From contig JAMPFD010000002.1 in NCBI GenBank assembly GCA_023664625.1, positions 62,001 to 126,000 on the forward strand: a DNA stretch of 64,000 nt, in the 5' to 3' direction. The notes under the pieces were generated by a model. It did not search any database. It had not been told where the DNA came from and saw only the letters and a program-made list of their open reading frames with translations. This DNA comes from Bacillota bacterium (GTDB lineage: Bacteria; Bacteroidota; Bacteroidia; Bacteroidales; Bacteroidaceae). The translations under genes and the position numbers were made by a program. Within the stretch, counting starts at the first letter, position 1, and each line of letters starts with the position of its first letter. Positions 17,300 to 26,149 of this stretch are shown here, one piece after another.

Positions 17300-17520
17300 T
17301 TTTATGTGGAGTTTTTACAAAAGTTCCTGTAAAAATGAAAAAATTGCAAAAAAAGCCTGCCGCCTTTCCACTTGCCAAACCGCCTTTCTCATACAACAGA
17401 AAAAGCTCCGGTTTTCAAATGTTCTATTTATCATAATCCGCAAAAAGCGCATATCCTGTCACTCTCCTGTATCGTTTTTCATGTTTTTTTCAGGTAAAAA
17501 GCAGCTTTTTCTCATGTAGA

Positions 17521-17590
17521 CCATTACCTTTTGTGTGGCAAACCGTTACCTTTTGGCAGGTAAAAGGTAACGGTTTGCCACACAAACACC
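17521..17590. repeat. Array B: GTTACC repeats inside a long perfect inverted repeat
   Basis: ATTACC at 17523 and GTTACC at 17545 are 22 bp apart; GGTAAC follows at 17566-17571. The last two lie in a perfect inverted repeat with 25-bp arms (17530-17554 and 17562-17586) around a 7-base loop, centred on GGCAAACCGTTACCTTTTG. It lies about 230 bp upstream of the PL1 promoter. No T run follows, so a terminator is unlikely. Confidence 0.85.
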
Positions 17591-17837
17591 GTCAAACGAA
17601 CGTACCGAAAACTACAACAAACTGATTAATAAGGCATTAACAAAACGGTAAAATTTTGCGATTTTCTGAATTTCCCTCCGCATTTTTATTTTTACGCGAT
17701 TCTCGTGAGGGAAAAACACGGTGAGTTTTCTGATTCACGCCGGTTTCCATGTACAAAAAGAAAATTGGTGTCCGGTAAAAAGCAATGGCAAGCATAAAAG
17801 TTCTTGTATATTATACTCTGTATGATATTTTTCTTAA

Positions 17838-18060
17838 GGGGGGGGGGCTGGTCTTATGAACCGCGTCAGCGGTGACAAGAAATTATCCGCGGGCCGCAAC
17901 CCACGGATAATAATGCAAGTTCCAGACAACGACCGGCTTATCGGTCGAACGAAATGAACGAGGCATACGTATTCGACCATTGAATCGGTCGCGCACAGAG
18001 CGTTACTTAATTCCGTTGGTACGACCCACGGCTACCATATTAAACCTCCGACGTGGTTTC
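17838..18060. repeat. G10 tract followed by a row of small hairpins
   Basis: Ten consecutive G at 17838-17847, then consecutive short palindromes: CCGC/GCGG at 17861-17872, TTATCCGCGG/CCACGGATAA at 17883-17910, GACCG/CGGTC at 17931-17946, CGACC/CGGTCG at 17974-17991 and CCGTTGG/CCCACGG at 18013-18031. No convincing reading frame. The layout resembles a dispersed Bacteroidota element or structured RNA; a 78-bp-type repeat follows at 18110. Confidence 0.5.
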
Positions 18061-18109
18061 CCGCATAGAGTATCCGGACATCTTCGTCTACATAATCAGA
18101 GATGCGTTT

Positions 18110-18177
18110 AAATTCTTTCTACCTTTTCTCTCCATGACAGAACCGAAACGAGTTTCATCCGGCTTAACGAAAACGTT
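18110..18177 (-). repeat. Degenerate copy of the 78-bp repeat, minus orientation
   Basis: On the minus strand it reads AACGTTTTCGTTAAGCCGG and later GAGAAAAGGTAGAAAG, matching the copies at 21814, 35773 and 60174 with about 10 bases missing in the middle. Further on, 18207-18235 holds a weak GTTACA/ATAACC pair spaced about 22 bp. The remaining stretch to 18306 shows nothing else. Confidence 0.7.
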
Positions 18178-18306
18178 GTAGTTTACCGAGCGCTAACACA
18201 AAAAAAGTTACAGTCTGCAGTGGCAAACCATAACCTTTATTGACATCAATGCGAGGTAAATCACATTAACGGCCGTCATCCGCGGTGCAGCATTCCAACG
18301 CCACGG

Positions 18307-19953
18307 CTAAAGCCGCAGGACATCATCGCAATAATCGCATACCGCCATACGGTGGGTGATGAATATCACCGTCCTGTCATGTCCGGCAAGAATATTTTCA
18401 AGAAGCCTGCGTTCCGTCTCCGTGTCAAGTGCCGATGTCGCCTCGTCAAAAACCATTACGGGACGGTCACGGAGCAATGCTCTGGCAACGGCTATGCGCT
18501 GCGCCTGCCCCTCGGAAAACCCTCCGCCTTGTTCCGAGCAGACTGTGTCAAGTCCATCCGGCAGCTCAAGGACAAATTCTCCGCAGCTTTTTCTCAGCAC
18601 ATCATACAGCTCAGCCTCCGTAGCGTCAGGCTTTCCCAGCAGCAGATTCTCACGCACCGTGCCGCTCATCAGCGTATTGCCCTGCGGGACATAGACGAAA
18701 TTGCACCTGTGAAGATGGGTTATCTCCTGCCCATCCTCCCCTATCAGCACACGGCCCTCTGAGGGACGGACGAGGGAAAGGAGAAGACGGATGAGAGTGG
18801 TCTTCCCCGCTCCCGTCTCTCCCACTACCGCCGTGGCGGTCCCGGGGCGGAAGGTGCAGGTGAAATTCCTGAATATGTAACGGCTGCCTGGCTCATATCT
18901 GAAAGTGACATTTTCAAACTTCAGGGAGCAGGGAGCAGGTACGTGGACAGGATTGCCCTCCTTTTCCTCAGGCACATCCTCAAGGTCCATGAGACGCTCC
19001 GCCGCCGTAAGTACGGCAACAAACTGCGGCACGACGCGGGCGAGGCTGCGCGCCGGCGACTGAATCTTGCTGACAAGGCGCAGGAAGGCCGTCATTCCGC
19101 CGAAAGTCAGCGTGCCTTCAGAAAGGCGTACCGCGCTCCAGCCGAAAGCCACGAGATAGGACACGGCAAAGCCTATGCTTATCGTGAGGTTTGAGAACAG
19201 CGAGAACCACGTCCTCTTCACGACATTGCGGCGCAGTCCGGCATGTGAGGAGGAGAGTTTGTCGAGCATGGCACGGCCGCTCTCCAGCGTCTTTATGACC
19301 ATCATCTGCTGCACCGTCTCCTGCATGACCGACTGTATTTCCGAATCGGAATCGCGCACTTTCCTGTTCAGGCGGCGCATCCTGCTCACATAGACCCGGC
19401 TCATCAGCACGCAGACAGGCACGATGGCTATTGTCACCAGTGCAAGAGTCCTGTCCATGGAATAAAGATAGAGGAACGCTCCCGTGAACATCAGCAGTGT
19501 GGACAACACTCCCGGGATGGTCTCGGTAAGGAACACCACGACAGCATTGACATCGCCTTCCAGCCTGTTGAGTATGTCGCCGCTATGATACGTGCCCTTT
19601 CCCTGCCATTCTGACCTAAGCACCCGTTCCAGCATCTGCCGCTGCATACGGTTGCGGGCACGCACGCCGAGAATGTTTGCCACCCATGTCCCTGCCACGC
19701 CGAGCATGAATTCGGCAAGGATTATGCCGCCCATGCCCGCCACGGCGACATAGAGATTGCCGCTCCTGGCATGGGACGCGATGTCTATGGCGTATTTCAC
19801 GGCATACACGGAAGTGAGGGACATGACCACCTGCAGCACACCGAGAAGTGCGTTGAGGGAGGTCTGCAGACGATTGCCTCCGGCTCTCTTCCACAGCCAT
19901 CTCAGGATGTCCGGCAGGGGACGCTCTGTATTAAGATAGTTCTGAACTGGCAT
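18307..19953 (-). CDS. ABC exporter, fused membrane and ATPase domains
   Basis: 548 residues from the ATG at 19953; an in-frame GTG at 19977 is a weaker alternative. The N-terminal half is a six-helix exporter-type membrane domain. The C-terminal half is the nucleotide-binding domain with Walker A GETGAGKTT, an unusual signature FSEGQ (normally LSGGQ), Walker B VMVFDEATSALD and the switch histidine ITHR. Such half-transporters work as dimers and export lipids, peptides or drugs; the substrate cannot be told from sequence. It lies downstream of the NAD kinase gene with a 42-bp gap, so co-transcription is likely. The pectin locus context is probably accidental. Confidence 0.9.
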   Translation of the reverse strand: MPVQNYLNTERPLPDILRWLWKRAGGNRLQTSLNALLGVLQVVMSLTSVYAVKYAIDIASHARSGNLYVAVAGMGGIILAEFMLGVAGTWVANILGVRARNRMQRQMLERVLRSEWQGKGTYHSGDILNRLEGDVNAVVVFLTETIPGVLSTLLMFTGAFLYLYSMDRTLALVTIAIVPVCVLMSRVYVSRMRRLNRKVRDSDSEIQSVMQETVQQMMVIKTLESGRAMLDKLSSSHAGLRRNVVKRTWFSLFSNLTISIGFAVSYLVAFGWSAVRLSEGTLTFGGMTAFLRLVSKIQSPARSLARVVPQFVAVLTAAERLMDLEDVPEEKEGNPVHVPAPCSLKFENVTFRYEPGSRYIFRNFTCTFRPGTATAVVGETGAGKTTLIRLLLSLVRPSEGRVLIGEDGQEITHLHRCNFVYVPQGNTLMSGTVRENLLLGKPDATEAELYDVLRKSCGEFVLELPDGLDTVCSEQGGGFSEGQAQRIAVARALLRDRPVMVFDEATSALDTETERRLLENILAGHDRTVIFITHRMAVCDYCDDVLRL

Positions 19954-19995
19954 TGTTCTTTTTTCTAAAAAAAGCACCGCAGGTGAGGGATACGG

Positions 19996-20892
19996 TCACG
20001 AACGGCTGTCGGCACCCCACATCATCTTGTTTCTGAGCGTGTCGACATAATTATGGCAGCGGCGCTTCACGATGGTCACATCGTATGCCGCACGGCGTAC
20101 CGTAATCCGCGTTGTCTCCGGCAGTTTCTCCGAACGGCCGTCAACGGCAATAAGAAACTTATGTGAGCGGCTTTCGACCTCCAGGGCTATCTCTGCCGTG
20201 GCAGGCACGACTATCGGGCGTATGTTAAGACTGTGGGGAGCCACGGGAGTAAGGCACATGACGTTTGTCTGCGGCATTATTATCGGCCCGCCGTTTGACA
20301 GCGAATATGCCGTGGAGCCTGTGGGGGTGGAGACGATAAGTCCGTCAGCCATATATGTAACGAGAGACTCGCCGTTGATACGCGCGCCGATTGTTATCAT
20401 CGAAGCATTGTCCTGCTTCAGCACGGCTATGTCGTTAAGGGCGTGCTCAACGGCTATGTGACGCTTGCCGTCACGCTCTATCTCCAGTTCTGCCTCTATG
20501 ACGGCATGGCTCTCAGTGACGAATTCGCCGCTGTAAATTATCTCCAGGGCCTGCTCCACCTCCGTGGCGGGAATGTCGGCGAGATAGCCCAGCCGCCCCG
20601 TGTTTATGCCCACTATGGGGACATTGCGGCCGCCCACCATGTTGGCGGCTTTGAGGAATGTGCCGTCGCCTCCCATGGATATGACGAAATCAACGTCAAA
20701 GTCAAGTTCGGTGAACGTGCCGTCCACGGCTACCGTGAAGCCTTGTTCCTCCGTAAGGAAGTCATGGAAAAGGCGTTCCATGAAAACCGTGGCTCCTCTT
20801 TCTGCAAGCAGCGAGAGCACTGTCTTGGCGGCAACCGACTTCTTTGTCTGATATTCGTTACCGAAAATGGCAAAACTGAGTTTTTTCTTCAT
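19996..20892 (-). CDS. nadK: NAD kinase
   Basis: 298 residues, the expected size. ATP- and NAD-binding signature GGDGTFLKAA with the catalytic aspartate at residue 76, followed by VPIVGINTGRLGYLADI and later DGLIVSTPTGSTAYSLSNGGP, both diagnostic of the ATP-NAD kinase family. Makes NADP from NAD and ATP in the cytosol. It is divergent from the DJ-1/PfpI gene; the 92-bp gap carries the plus-strand promoter of that gene. It likely forms a unit with the ABC exporter downstream. Confidence 0.95.
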   Translation of the reverse strand: MKKKLSFAIFGNEYQTKKSVAAKTVLSLLAERGATVFMERLFHDFLTEEQGFTVAVDGTFTELDFDVDFVISMGGDGTFLKAANMVGGRNVPIVGINTGRLGYLADIPATEVEQALEIIYSGEFVTESHAVIEAELEIERDGKRHIAVEHALNDIAVLKQDNASMITIGARINGESLVTYMADGLIVSTPTGSTAYSLSNGGPIIMPQTNVMCLTPVAPHSLNIRPIVVPATAEIALEVESRSHKFLIAVDGRSEKLPETTRITVRRAAYDVTIVKRRCHNYVDTLRNKMMWGADSRS

Positions 20893-20910
20893 TAATTATC
20901 ACTAAAAATC

Positions 20911-20941
20911 TTTGCCGGATGACAAATGTTTTGTATTTTTG
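20911..20941 (+). promoter_or_regulatory. Promoter of the DJ-1/PfpI gene
   Basis: Plus strand: -33 TTTG at 20911-20914, 19-bp spacer, -7 TATTTTTG at 20934-20941. The ATG at 20985 would follow a leader of about 37 bases. The element overlaps the divergent leader of nadK. Confidence 0.7.
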
Positions 20942-20984
20942 CAATTGCAAAATTAAACATTTTAATTAAAAAAAAAGAAAAATC

Positions 20985-21560
20985 ATGGCAAAAGTTTATG
21001 AATTCATTTCCAACGGGTCAGAGGAAATTGAGGCTCTGATTCCTGTTGATGTGCTCCGCAGGGCTGACGTGGATGTATGCATAGTGTCTACAACCGGAAA
21101 TCTTGAGATTACCACAGCGCATAATGTCCGTATCACTGCCGATGCGCTAATTGAGGACTTTGCCGATTTCAATGACGCTGACCTGCTGATGATTCCCGGC
21201 GGCCTGCCGGGTGCGGAGAATCTCTGCAACCATCCTTTGGTGAGAGAAGCGATAAAGAAGCAGTATGATGACGGCAAGCTGGTCTCTGCCATCTGCGCCG
21301 GACCGATGATTTTCGGCTCGCTGGGAATAAGCAAAGGCAAGCGCTGCACCTGCTATCCGGGGTTTGAGGACTATCTTGACGGTGCTGCATACACGGGCGA
21401 ACTTGTCACCGTTGACGGCAATGTCATAACAGGCGAGGGACCGGCGGCTACACTACCTTACGCTTTTGCCCTATGTGAACTGCTGTGCGGGAAGACTGTG
21501 TCAAAGTCCATCCAGGACGGCATGATGTATACTCACCTAATCAGTGAGACGAAAATATAA
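20985..21560 (+). CDS. DJ-1/PfpI family protein (YajL/ThiJ type)
   Basis: 191 residues, full length. The nucleophile elbow AICAGP has the reactive cysteine at residue 104, and the partner glutamate is E16 in GSEEIEA; PGGLPGAENL near 71 and the TGEGPAATLPYAFAL segment near 145 are family hallmarks. DJ-1/YajL proteins protect against glyoxal and oxidative damage; whether they act as deglycases or glyoxalases is debated. It is the only well-supported plus-strand gene in the window, with its own promoter and a large hairpin after the stop. Confidence 0.9.
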   Translation: MAKVYEFISNGSEEIEALIPVDVLRRADVDVCIVSTTGNLEITTAHNVRITADALIEDFADFNDADLLMIPGGLPGAENLCNHPLVREAIKKQYDDGKLVSAICAGPMIFGSLGISKGKRCTCYPGFEDYLDGAAYTGELVTVDGNVITGEGPAATLPYAFALCELLCGKTVSKSIQDGMMYTHLISETKI

Positions 21561-21592
21561 GCATCTCGTCTGCATATAGCAAGAACAATAAC

Positions 21593-21678
21593 GGCTCGAA
21601 GAGAATAAAGGACTGATTTCTGTCATCGTCATCGCATAATCATGACGATGCAATCTCATTCTTTATTCTCTTCGAGCC
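21593..21678 (+). terminator. Large nested hairpin after the DJ-1/PfpI gene
   Basis: A perfect 18-bp outer stem (GGCTCGAAGAGAATAAAG at 21593-21610 with 21661-21678) encloses an inner 9-bp stem (CATCGTCAT 21624-21632 with 21642-21650). It starts 33 bp after the stop. No T run follows, so it may be a processing or stability structure rather than a classical terminator. Confidence 0.55.
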
Positions 21679-21813
21679 ATATTCATGATATTGCTCTATT
21701 TTCTTTGGGTGCGGCACCAATATTTATTGTTATGGCTTTATCCGGCACTTGTAATATTTTGCATAGATATGCGAGTGAAAGAGAAGGGCAGGATTCTCTC
21801 TTCTCGCTTTAAG

Positions 21814-21969
21814 AACGTTTTCGTTAAGCCAAATGAGCAGAGTCAAGTTTACTTGGACTATGCCATGGCGAGAAAAGGTAGAATGAATTTCAACGTTTTC
21901 GTTAAGCCAAATGAGCAGAACGAAACTCGTTTCGGTTATGCCATGGCGAGAAAAGGTAGAAAGAAATTC
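21814..21969 (+). repeat. Two tandem copies of the 78-bp repeat
   Basis: Copies start at 21814 and 21892, exactly 78 bp apart, both beginning AACGTTTTCGTTAAGCCAAA and ending near ATGGCGAGAAAAGGTAGAA. One frame is open across both and would give a 26-residue repeat (VFVKPNEQ...YAMARKGR), but copies elsewhere contain stops in that frame, so the DNA itself is what is repeated. Confidence 0.8.
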
Positions 21970-22005
21970 AACATCATTTGATTTTCTGCAATGACGTACA
22001 CATAC

Positions 22006-22293
22006 CTAAAAAGCTGGTATTCCTAATAAAATGGCAATTATGGTGACACACAGAAGGAGAAATATGTTCATTTTCATTCTCCCATAGTCCTTCTTCCTGA
22101 CATTCACCACCAATGCGTATATTAATCTTGAATAAGCTATCAACAATATTAACAGCTCAAACACGGTCTGGAGGGTTATTGTTGCCGATTTTTCTTTCGT
22201 ACCATCATTGCAAGACGCAAATACAAAGCATGAGAATGCCAATTGGATAACTGACAGAACTTTTGGGAATTGATTTTTTCTCATTGTTTTCAA
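22006..22293 (-). CDS. Small membrane lipoprotein of unknown function
   Basis: 95 residues (91 if the second ATG at 22284 is used). A hydrophobic leader ends in FASC, placing a lipid-modified cysteine at residue 28. Two further hydrophobic segments follow: about 42-62 (VFELLILLIAYSRLIYALVV) and about 74-94 (MNIFLLLCVTIIAILLGIPAF). A positively charged RKKDYGR loop separates them. I recognise no family. The ordered lipobox and membrane segments support a real gene. A -7 element (TAACTTTG, 22519-22512) lies about 220 bp upstream. Confidence 0.55.
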   Translation of the reverse strand: MKTMRKNQFPKVLSVIQLAFSCFVFASCNDGTKEKSATITLQTVFELLILLIAYSRLIYALVVNVRKKDYGRMKMNIFLLLCVTIIAILLGIPAF

Positions 22294-22681
22294 TTGTTTT
22301 TAGCTATAAAATAGCGTTCTTTATCAGAACAAACGGTTTGTATTGATATTCACTTTCTCATCCTATCGTAACTCCATGTTTCCCTCAAGTGTGTAATGTT
22401 CAAAGACGAAGCGGATGATATATTCGCCACTCATACCCGAAGGTAGCCGGTGGCTTGTCTTTAAGGCGACATATCTATATCAGCAATATGACATCTGTCT
22501 TTCATTGACTGCAAAGTTACAGATTTTACTCCACAAATACAACATTTTGTTAGCATTTTTACTCTTAAACATCAGACACATGCACGATTGTCCTGCTTGT
22601 AATGCTCGCAATCTTTCTTTTTGTGGGAGCATTTAACCGAAGAGACTTTTTACATATCCAATACTCTGCTCTACGGCTCAC
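22294..22681. other. Intergenic spacer
   Basis: Apart from the -7-like TAACTTTG at 22519-22512 (minus strand; no well-spaced -33 box, the nearest CAAA being only 14 bp away) nothing convincing is visible. Confidence 0.4.
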
Positions 22682-22737
22682 AAAAAAGCAGTGAGTTCCC
22701 TAATTTCATTTAGCGAGACTCACTGCCTTAACAAATG
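22682..22737 (-). terminator. Terminator after the GH2 beta-galactosidase
   Basis: Minus strand: stem GCAGTGAGT (22736-22728) pairing with ACTCACTGC (22696-22688) across a 31-base loop, then TTTTTTG. It starts 15 bp past the stop at 22752. Confidence 0.75.
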
Positions 22738-22751
22738 TTCATTCCACCAAA

Positions 22752-25700
22752 TCAATATGCCACACGGACATGCAGACGGTGTTTCTTATTCTTGTCAATA
22801 CTGAATTTCTTCAGCACACCCGGACCACAGGAACTGTTGCCTATGCCGAGCACCGCACAGTCTATGCGGAGAATTGTATAGTCACCTTCTACGAGTTCAT
22901 GGTCGTGACGTACCGATGCTATGTCCTGCGGAGTATAGTGGAGAGCGGAGAAGGAGAACGGCTTATCAACTGCCGTGACCCTGACCCTATAGCCTGAGGC
23001 GGAAGCAAGCTCCACAAAAGAGGTCTCGCCGTGGTTTCCGCAATCCTGCGGAACAGGATAATGGGAATACTCGTCCGTCACGTTAGAGTTCCACAAACCT
23101 ATGTGGCATGAACGCCAACGATCAGGATAGGTATCCCAAGGACCGCGTCCATAATATGTCAAGCGTTCATAATCCTTTGGCAGACGTAAGCAGAGGCCGA
23201 GGCATGGGAGTTCCGGAAGGTCACCCCTGCACTCATATTCCTGCACAATATCGAGCAAAGATGCTGGCTTCCCGTTGCTGCCAGCCACAGGAGTGAAGGT
23301 CGTGGTCACCACGATGCTTCCTGCGGCATACTTGTATTCCTCTACTCTTATGACATTGCCGTCGCCGTTGAGTTTCTCTTCAAGCACACTGACTTCCGGG
23401 GAATCGAGGCGGTTTTTCGTCCAGTCCTTGGCAAGCCAGTTGCCGAAAGACTTGTCATTGTCGGTAGGTGCACGGAACAATGTGGCAGAAACGGCTGTGC
23501 GCAATGCCGCGGCGTCCATGCCGGACTTCACTGATTTTGAAACCTGCTGTGAATTGGCAAAATCAAGAACTGTGCCTGAAAGGACGAACTGTTCGTCAGA
23601 AACTTTGTTGTCGTCACGCAGAACGGTGATGTTGAGAAGGGTCTGCATACCGGTCTTACAGGACGCAGGGATTCCCTTTATGCTCAATATCGCGCTGTCG
23701 CCAGGCTGGACTTCCGGGACTGTAATGTCAAAAGGTTTCTGAGACTTGCCGTTAACGATGATCTGCCCGCGCAGCTTATAGCCGTCAAGGGTGGTGTGAT
23801 GGTTGCGGTTTATGACATAAACGGCATCGCCATGACGGCTGAACTGCACAGGGGAATAAACGTGCTGCACTTCGTAATATTTTGCCGTAAGCTCGCGGTC
23901 GCACTTGACTATGCCGTTAAGGCAGAACGCCTTGAGATTCGGTTTGTCGCCGAAATCGCCGCCATAGGCAATCCAGCGGCGGTTGCCGGAAGGCTGTTTT
24001 CCTGTTGCTTTTGCCACACTGCCGTCTGCCGGGACTATGATGCCCTGGTCAACCCAGTCCCAGATGAAGCCTCCAAGCATGCGCGGATTGGAATAGATTT
24101 CATCCCAGTATTCCTGGAAATTGCCGAGGGCGTTGCCCATGCAGTGGGCATATTCTGATGTAAGGACAGGACGTTGGTCAAGTATTGGACCGTTGACAGT
24201 ATTGACATACCACTTGCGCTGTGCTATGCCGAGAAGATATTCCCAGCGTGCATTCTCGGCACGCTCCTTATCGCTGCCCTCCGGAACTCCGGGATTGAGA
24301 TATTCCTGCATGACACGCGGATAGAAACGTGAGATGACATCGACACACTCCGGGTCAGCAATCTCTTCAGTGCCGCCCACGCTTCCCTGCGCTCCCTCGT
24401 AGTGGACGAAGCGTGTAGGGTCGAACTCATGTAGCCATCCGGCCATAGCACTGTGGTTTGCACCGTAGCCGCTCTCGTTGCCAAGGCTCCAGAACACCAC
24501 GGAGGCGTGGTTCTTGTCACGCTCCGCAACACGTATGATGCGGTCCATCATGGCATCGTTCCAGTCAGGAGTGGAGGTGAACTCTCCACGGACGCCATGG
24601 TTTTCAGCATTTGCCTCGTCAAGGACATACAGCCCGAGGGAGTCGCAAAGCTCATACCAGCGCGGAGTGCTTGGATAATGGGAGGTGCGGACAGCATTGA
24701 TGTTAGCCTGTTTCATAAGGCGTATGTCCTGCAACATGCGCTCTTCCGTCATGACACGTGCCTTGAAAGGGTCATGTTCCAGACGGTTTACGCCACGGAA
24801 GCGCACCTGTTTGCCGTTGACGAGAAACATTCCCTGACGGATGGCAAGTTGCCTGAAGCCGACTTTCCGGGTAATACATTCCACCGGTTGTAACGCATTT
24901 GGAGGCATCAGCTGTATCTTCAGCGTATAGAGATATGGTGTTTCCGCCGTCCATGCGTGGACATTCCGCAGGAGAGTGTCAAGGCGTGCGAACTTCATCC
25001 TGCCGCGCTGCGGATACCATTCGTTCATGACAGCTCCCTTATGATTAAGGTTCAGGACCGGCTCTGCATCTGTTTTCATCGCGGCCACCTCATTGCCTTC
25101 AGCATCACAGAGTGTCGCCACGATGGCATAGTCCTTGGCATCATTGCCGTCAAGCGACTGTAACTTAGGACTTATCTGGAGGCGGAAATTGCGGTATGTC
25201 TCGTCTGTGGCAACAGTGCGCACGGTGAAATCGCGCAGACGGAGTGACGGAGTGTGGAAGAGAGTGACACTCCTGTGGATACCGGCGAAACGCCATGCGT
25301 CCTGATCTTCGAGGTATGAGCCATCGCTGTACTTATAAACGGTAAGTTCTATGGTGTTTTCCTTGGAGCCTTTATTAAGGAATGATGTGATGTCAAACTC
25401 CGCCGGTGTGCATGAATCCTGAGAATAGCCAACCTGCTTGCCATTGATGCTGACATAGAATGCTGACATCACGCCGTCAAAACGGATATATGTATGTCCG
25501 CCGTCGGTTAGCCATCCGGAAGGAACGGTGAACGTACGGCGGTACTGACCTGTAGGATTTCGCTCTGTATATGCCGTATATGCCTGCTTCGGCTCGTCCA
25601 TGACGTAGGGCGGTTTGATCTTGAAAGTATAGCCGGAGGAGGAGTATATTGGTGTGCCGTAGCCGGAAACTTCCCAAATGGCCGGCACGGCTATGGTACC

Positions 25701-25931
25701 CCACTGTGCCTGTTCAATCTTTTCCGGCACAGGTGCCCAGCGGAAATTCCACTGACCGTCAAGGGTCATCTGACGGTCGCCGGGAATGAGATGGTAAGGA
25801 ATAAAGGATGAGCGTGCCGGCTCTCTGTTGATTTGCAGCACATGGTTGTCTTCATAAACCTGCTTTTGGGCAATGGATGCCAAAGGAAATAATACGGCAA
25901 AAAATAATGGCCATGATTTGATTAGTCTCAT
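22752..25931 (-). CDS. GH2 beta-galactosidase (LacZ type)
   Basis: 1059 residues, LacZ length, with a signal peptide at about 1-21 (ending SIAQ), so periplasmic or membrane-exposed. Domains in order: sugar-binding jelly roll (about 50-220), immunoglobulin-like domain, TIM barrel with the acid/base glutamate in WSLGNESGYG and the nucleophile in TSEYAHCMGN, then the LacZ-type C-terminal small-chain domain with LYYGRGPWDTYPDR. Expected to release terminal beta-galactose, for example from pectic galactan or arabinogalactan. It stands alone, not in the glycan loci. Its upstream region has TTTGATAA motifs phased by 22 bp. Confidence 0.92.
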   Translation of the reverse strand: MRLIKSWPLFFAVLFPLASIAQKQVYEDNHVLQINREPARSSFIPYHLIPGDRQMTLDGQWNFRWAPVPEKIEQAQWGTIAVPAIWEVSGYGTPIYSSSGYTFKIKPPYVMDEPKQAYTAYTERNPTGQYRRTFTVPSGWLTDGGHTYIRFDGVMSAFYVSINGKQVGYSQDSCTPAEFDITSFLNKGSKENTIELTVYKYSDGSYLEDQDAWRFAGIHRSVTLFHTPSLRLRDFTVRTVATDETYRNFRLQISPKLQSLDGNDAKDYAIVATLCDAEGNEVAAMKTDAEPVLNLNHKGAVMNEWYPQRGRMKFARLDTLLRNVHAWTAETPYLYTLKIQLMPPNALQPVECITRKVGFRQLAIRQGMFLVNGKQVRFRGVNRLEHDPFKARVMTEERMLQDIRLMKQANINAVRTSHYPSTPRWYELCDSLGLYVLDEANAENHGVRGEFTSTPDWNDAMMDRIIRVAERDKNHASVVFWSLGNESGYGANHSAMAGWLHEFDPTRFVHYEGAQGSVGGTEEIADPECVDVISRFYPRVMQEYLNPGVPEGSDKERAENARWEYLLGIAQRKWYVNTVNGPILDQRPVLTSEYAHCMGNALGNFQEYWDEIYSNPRMLGGFIWDWVDQGIIVPADGSVAKATGKQPSGNRRWIAYGGDFGDKPNLKAFCLNGIVKCDRELTAKYYEVQHVYSPVQFSRHGDAVYVINRNHHTTLDGYKLRGQIIVNGKSQKPFDITVPEVQPGDSAILSIKGIPASCKTGMQTLLNITVLRDDNKVSDEQFVLSGTVLDFANSQQVSKSVKSGMDAAALRTAVSATLFRAPTDNDKSFGNWLAKDWTKNRLDSPEVSVLEEKLNGDGNVIRVEEYKYAAGSIVVTTTFTPVAGSNGKPASLLDIVQEYECRGDLPELPCLGLCLRLPKDYERLTYYGRGPWDTYPDRWRSCHIGLWNSNVTDEYSHYPVPQDCGNHGETSFVELASASGYRVRVTAVDKPFSFSALHYTPQDIASVRHDHELVEGDYTILRIDCAVLGIGNSSCGPGVLKKFSIDKNKKHRLHVRVAY

Positions 25932-26028
25932 TTGATAAGGTAGAATGGTATGTTTGATAAAGTCAAATAGTACTTTTTATGGGGCGAATGATTATGTTTC
26001 ATAACGCCCAATTATATATTTGATAAGG
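25931..26028 (-). promoter_or_regulatory. Phased TTTGATAA motifs upstream of the GH2 gene
   Basis: TTTGATAA occurs at 25931, 25953 and 26019, that is 22 bp and 66 bp apart. The first overlaps the start codon. This could be an operator for a regulator binding one face of the helix. The rest of the spacer up to 26149 shows no standard -7 box. Confidence 0.4.
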
Positions 26029-26149
26029 ATAAATATATGCTACGGTATGTCTCGCAACAATAATTTGGGAAATATACAGTTATTCTACGGATACTGCAAG
26101 ATTCCGTCTTACAACAGTAAGTAAGCTTGTCATGGCAAACAAATTTGGC

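Noticed and set aside
17530..17586. Classical terminator at the 25-bp inverted repeat
   Set aside because: No T run follows either arm and no gene ends nearby in the right direction; treated as part of the repeat family.
21685..21981. 98-codon plus-strand frame across the two 78-bp repeats
   Set aside because: The open frame follows from the repeat; other copies have stops in it and no start signal is seen.
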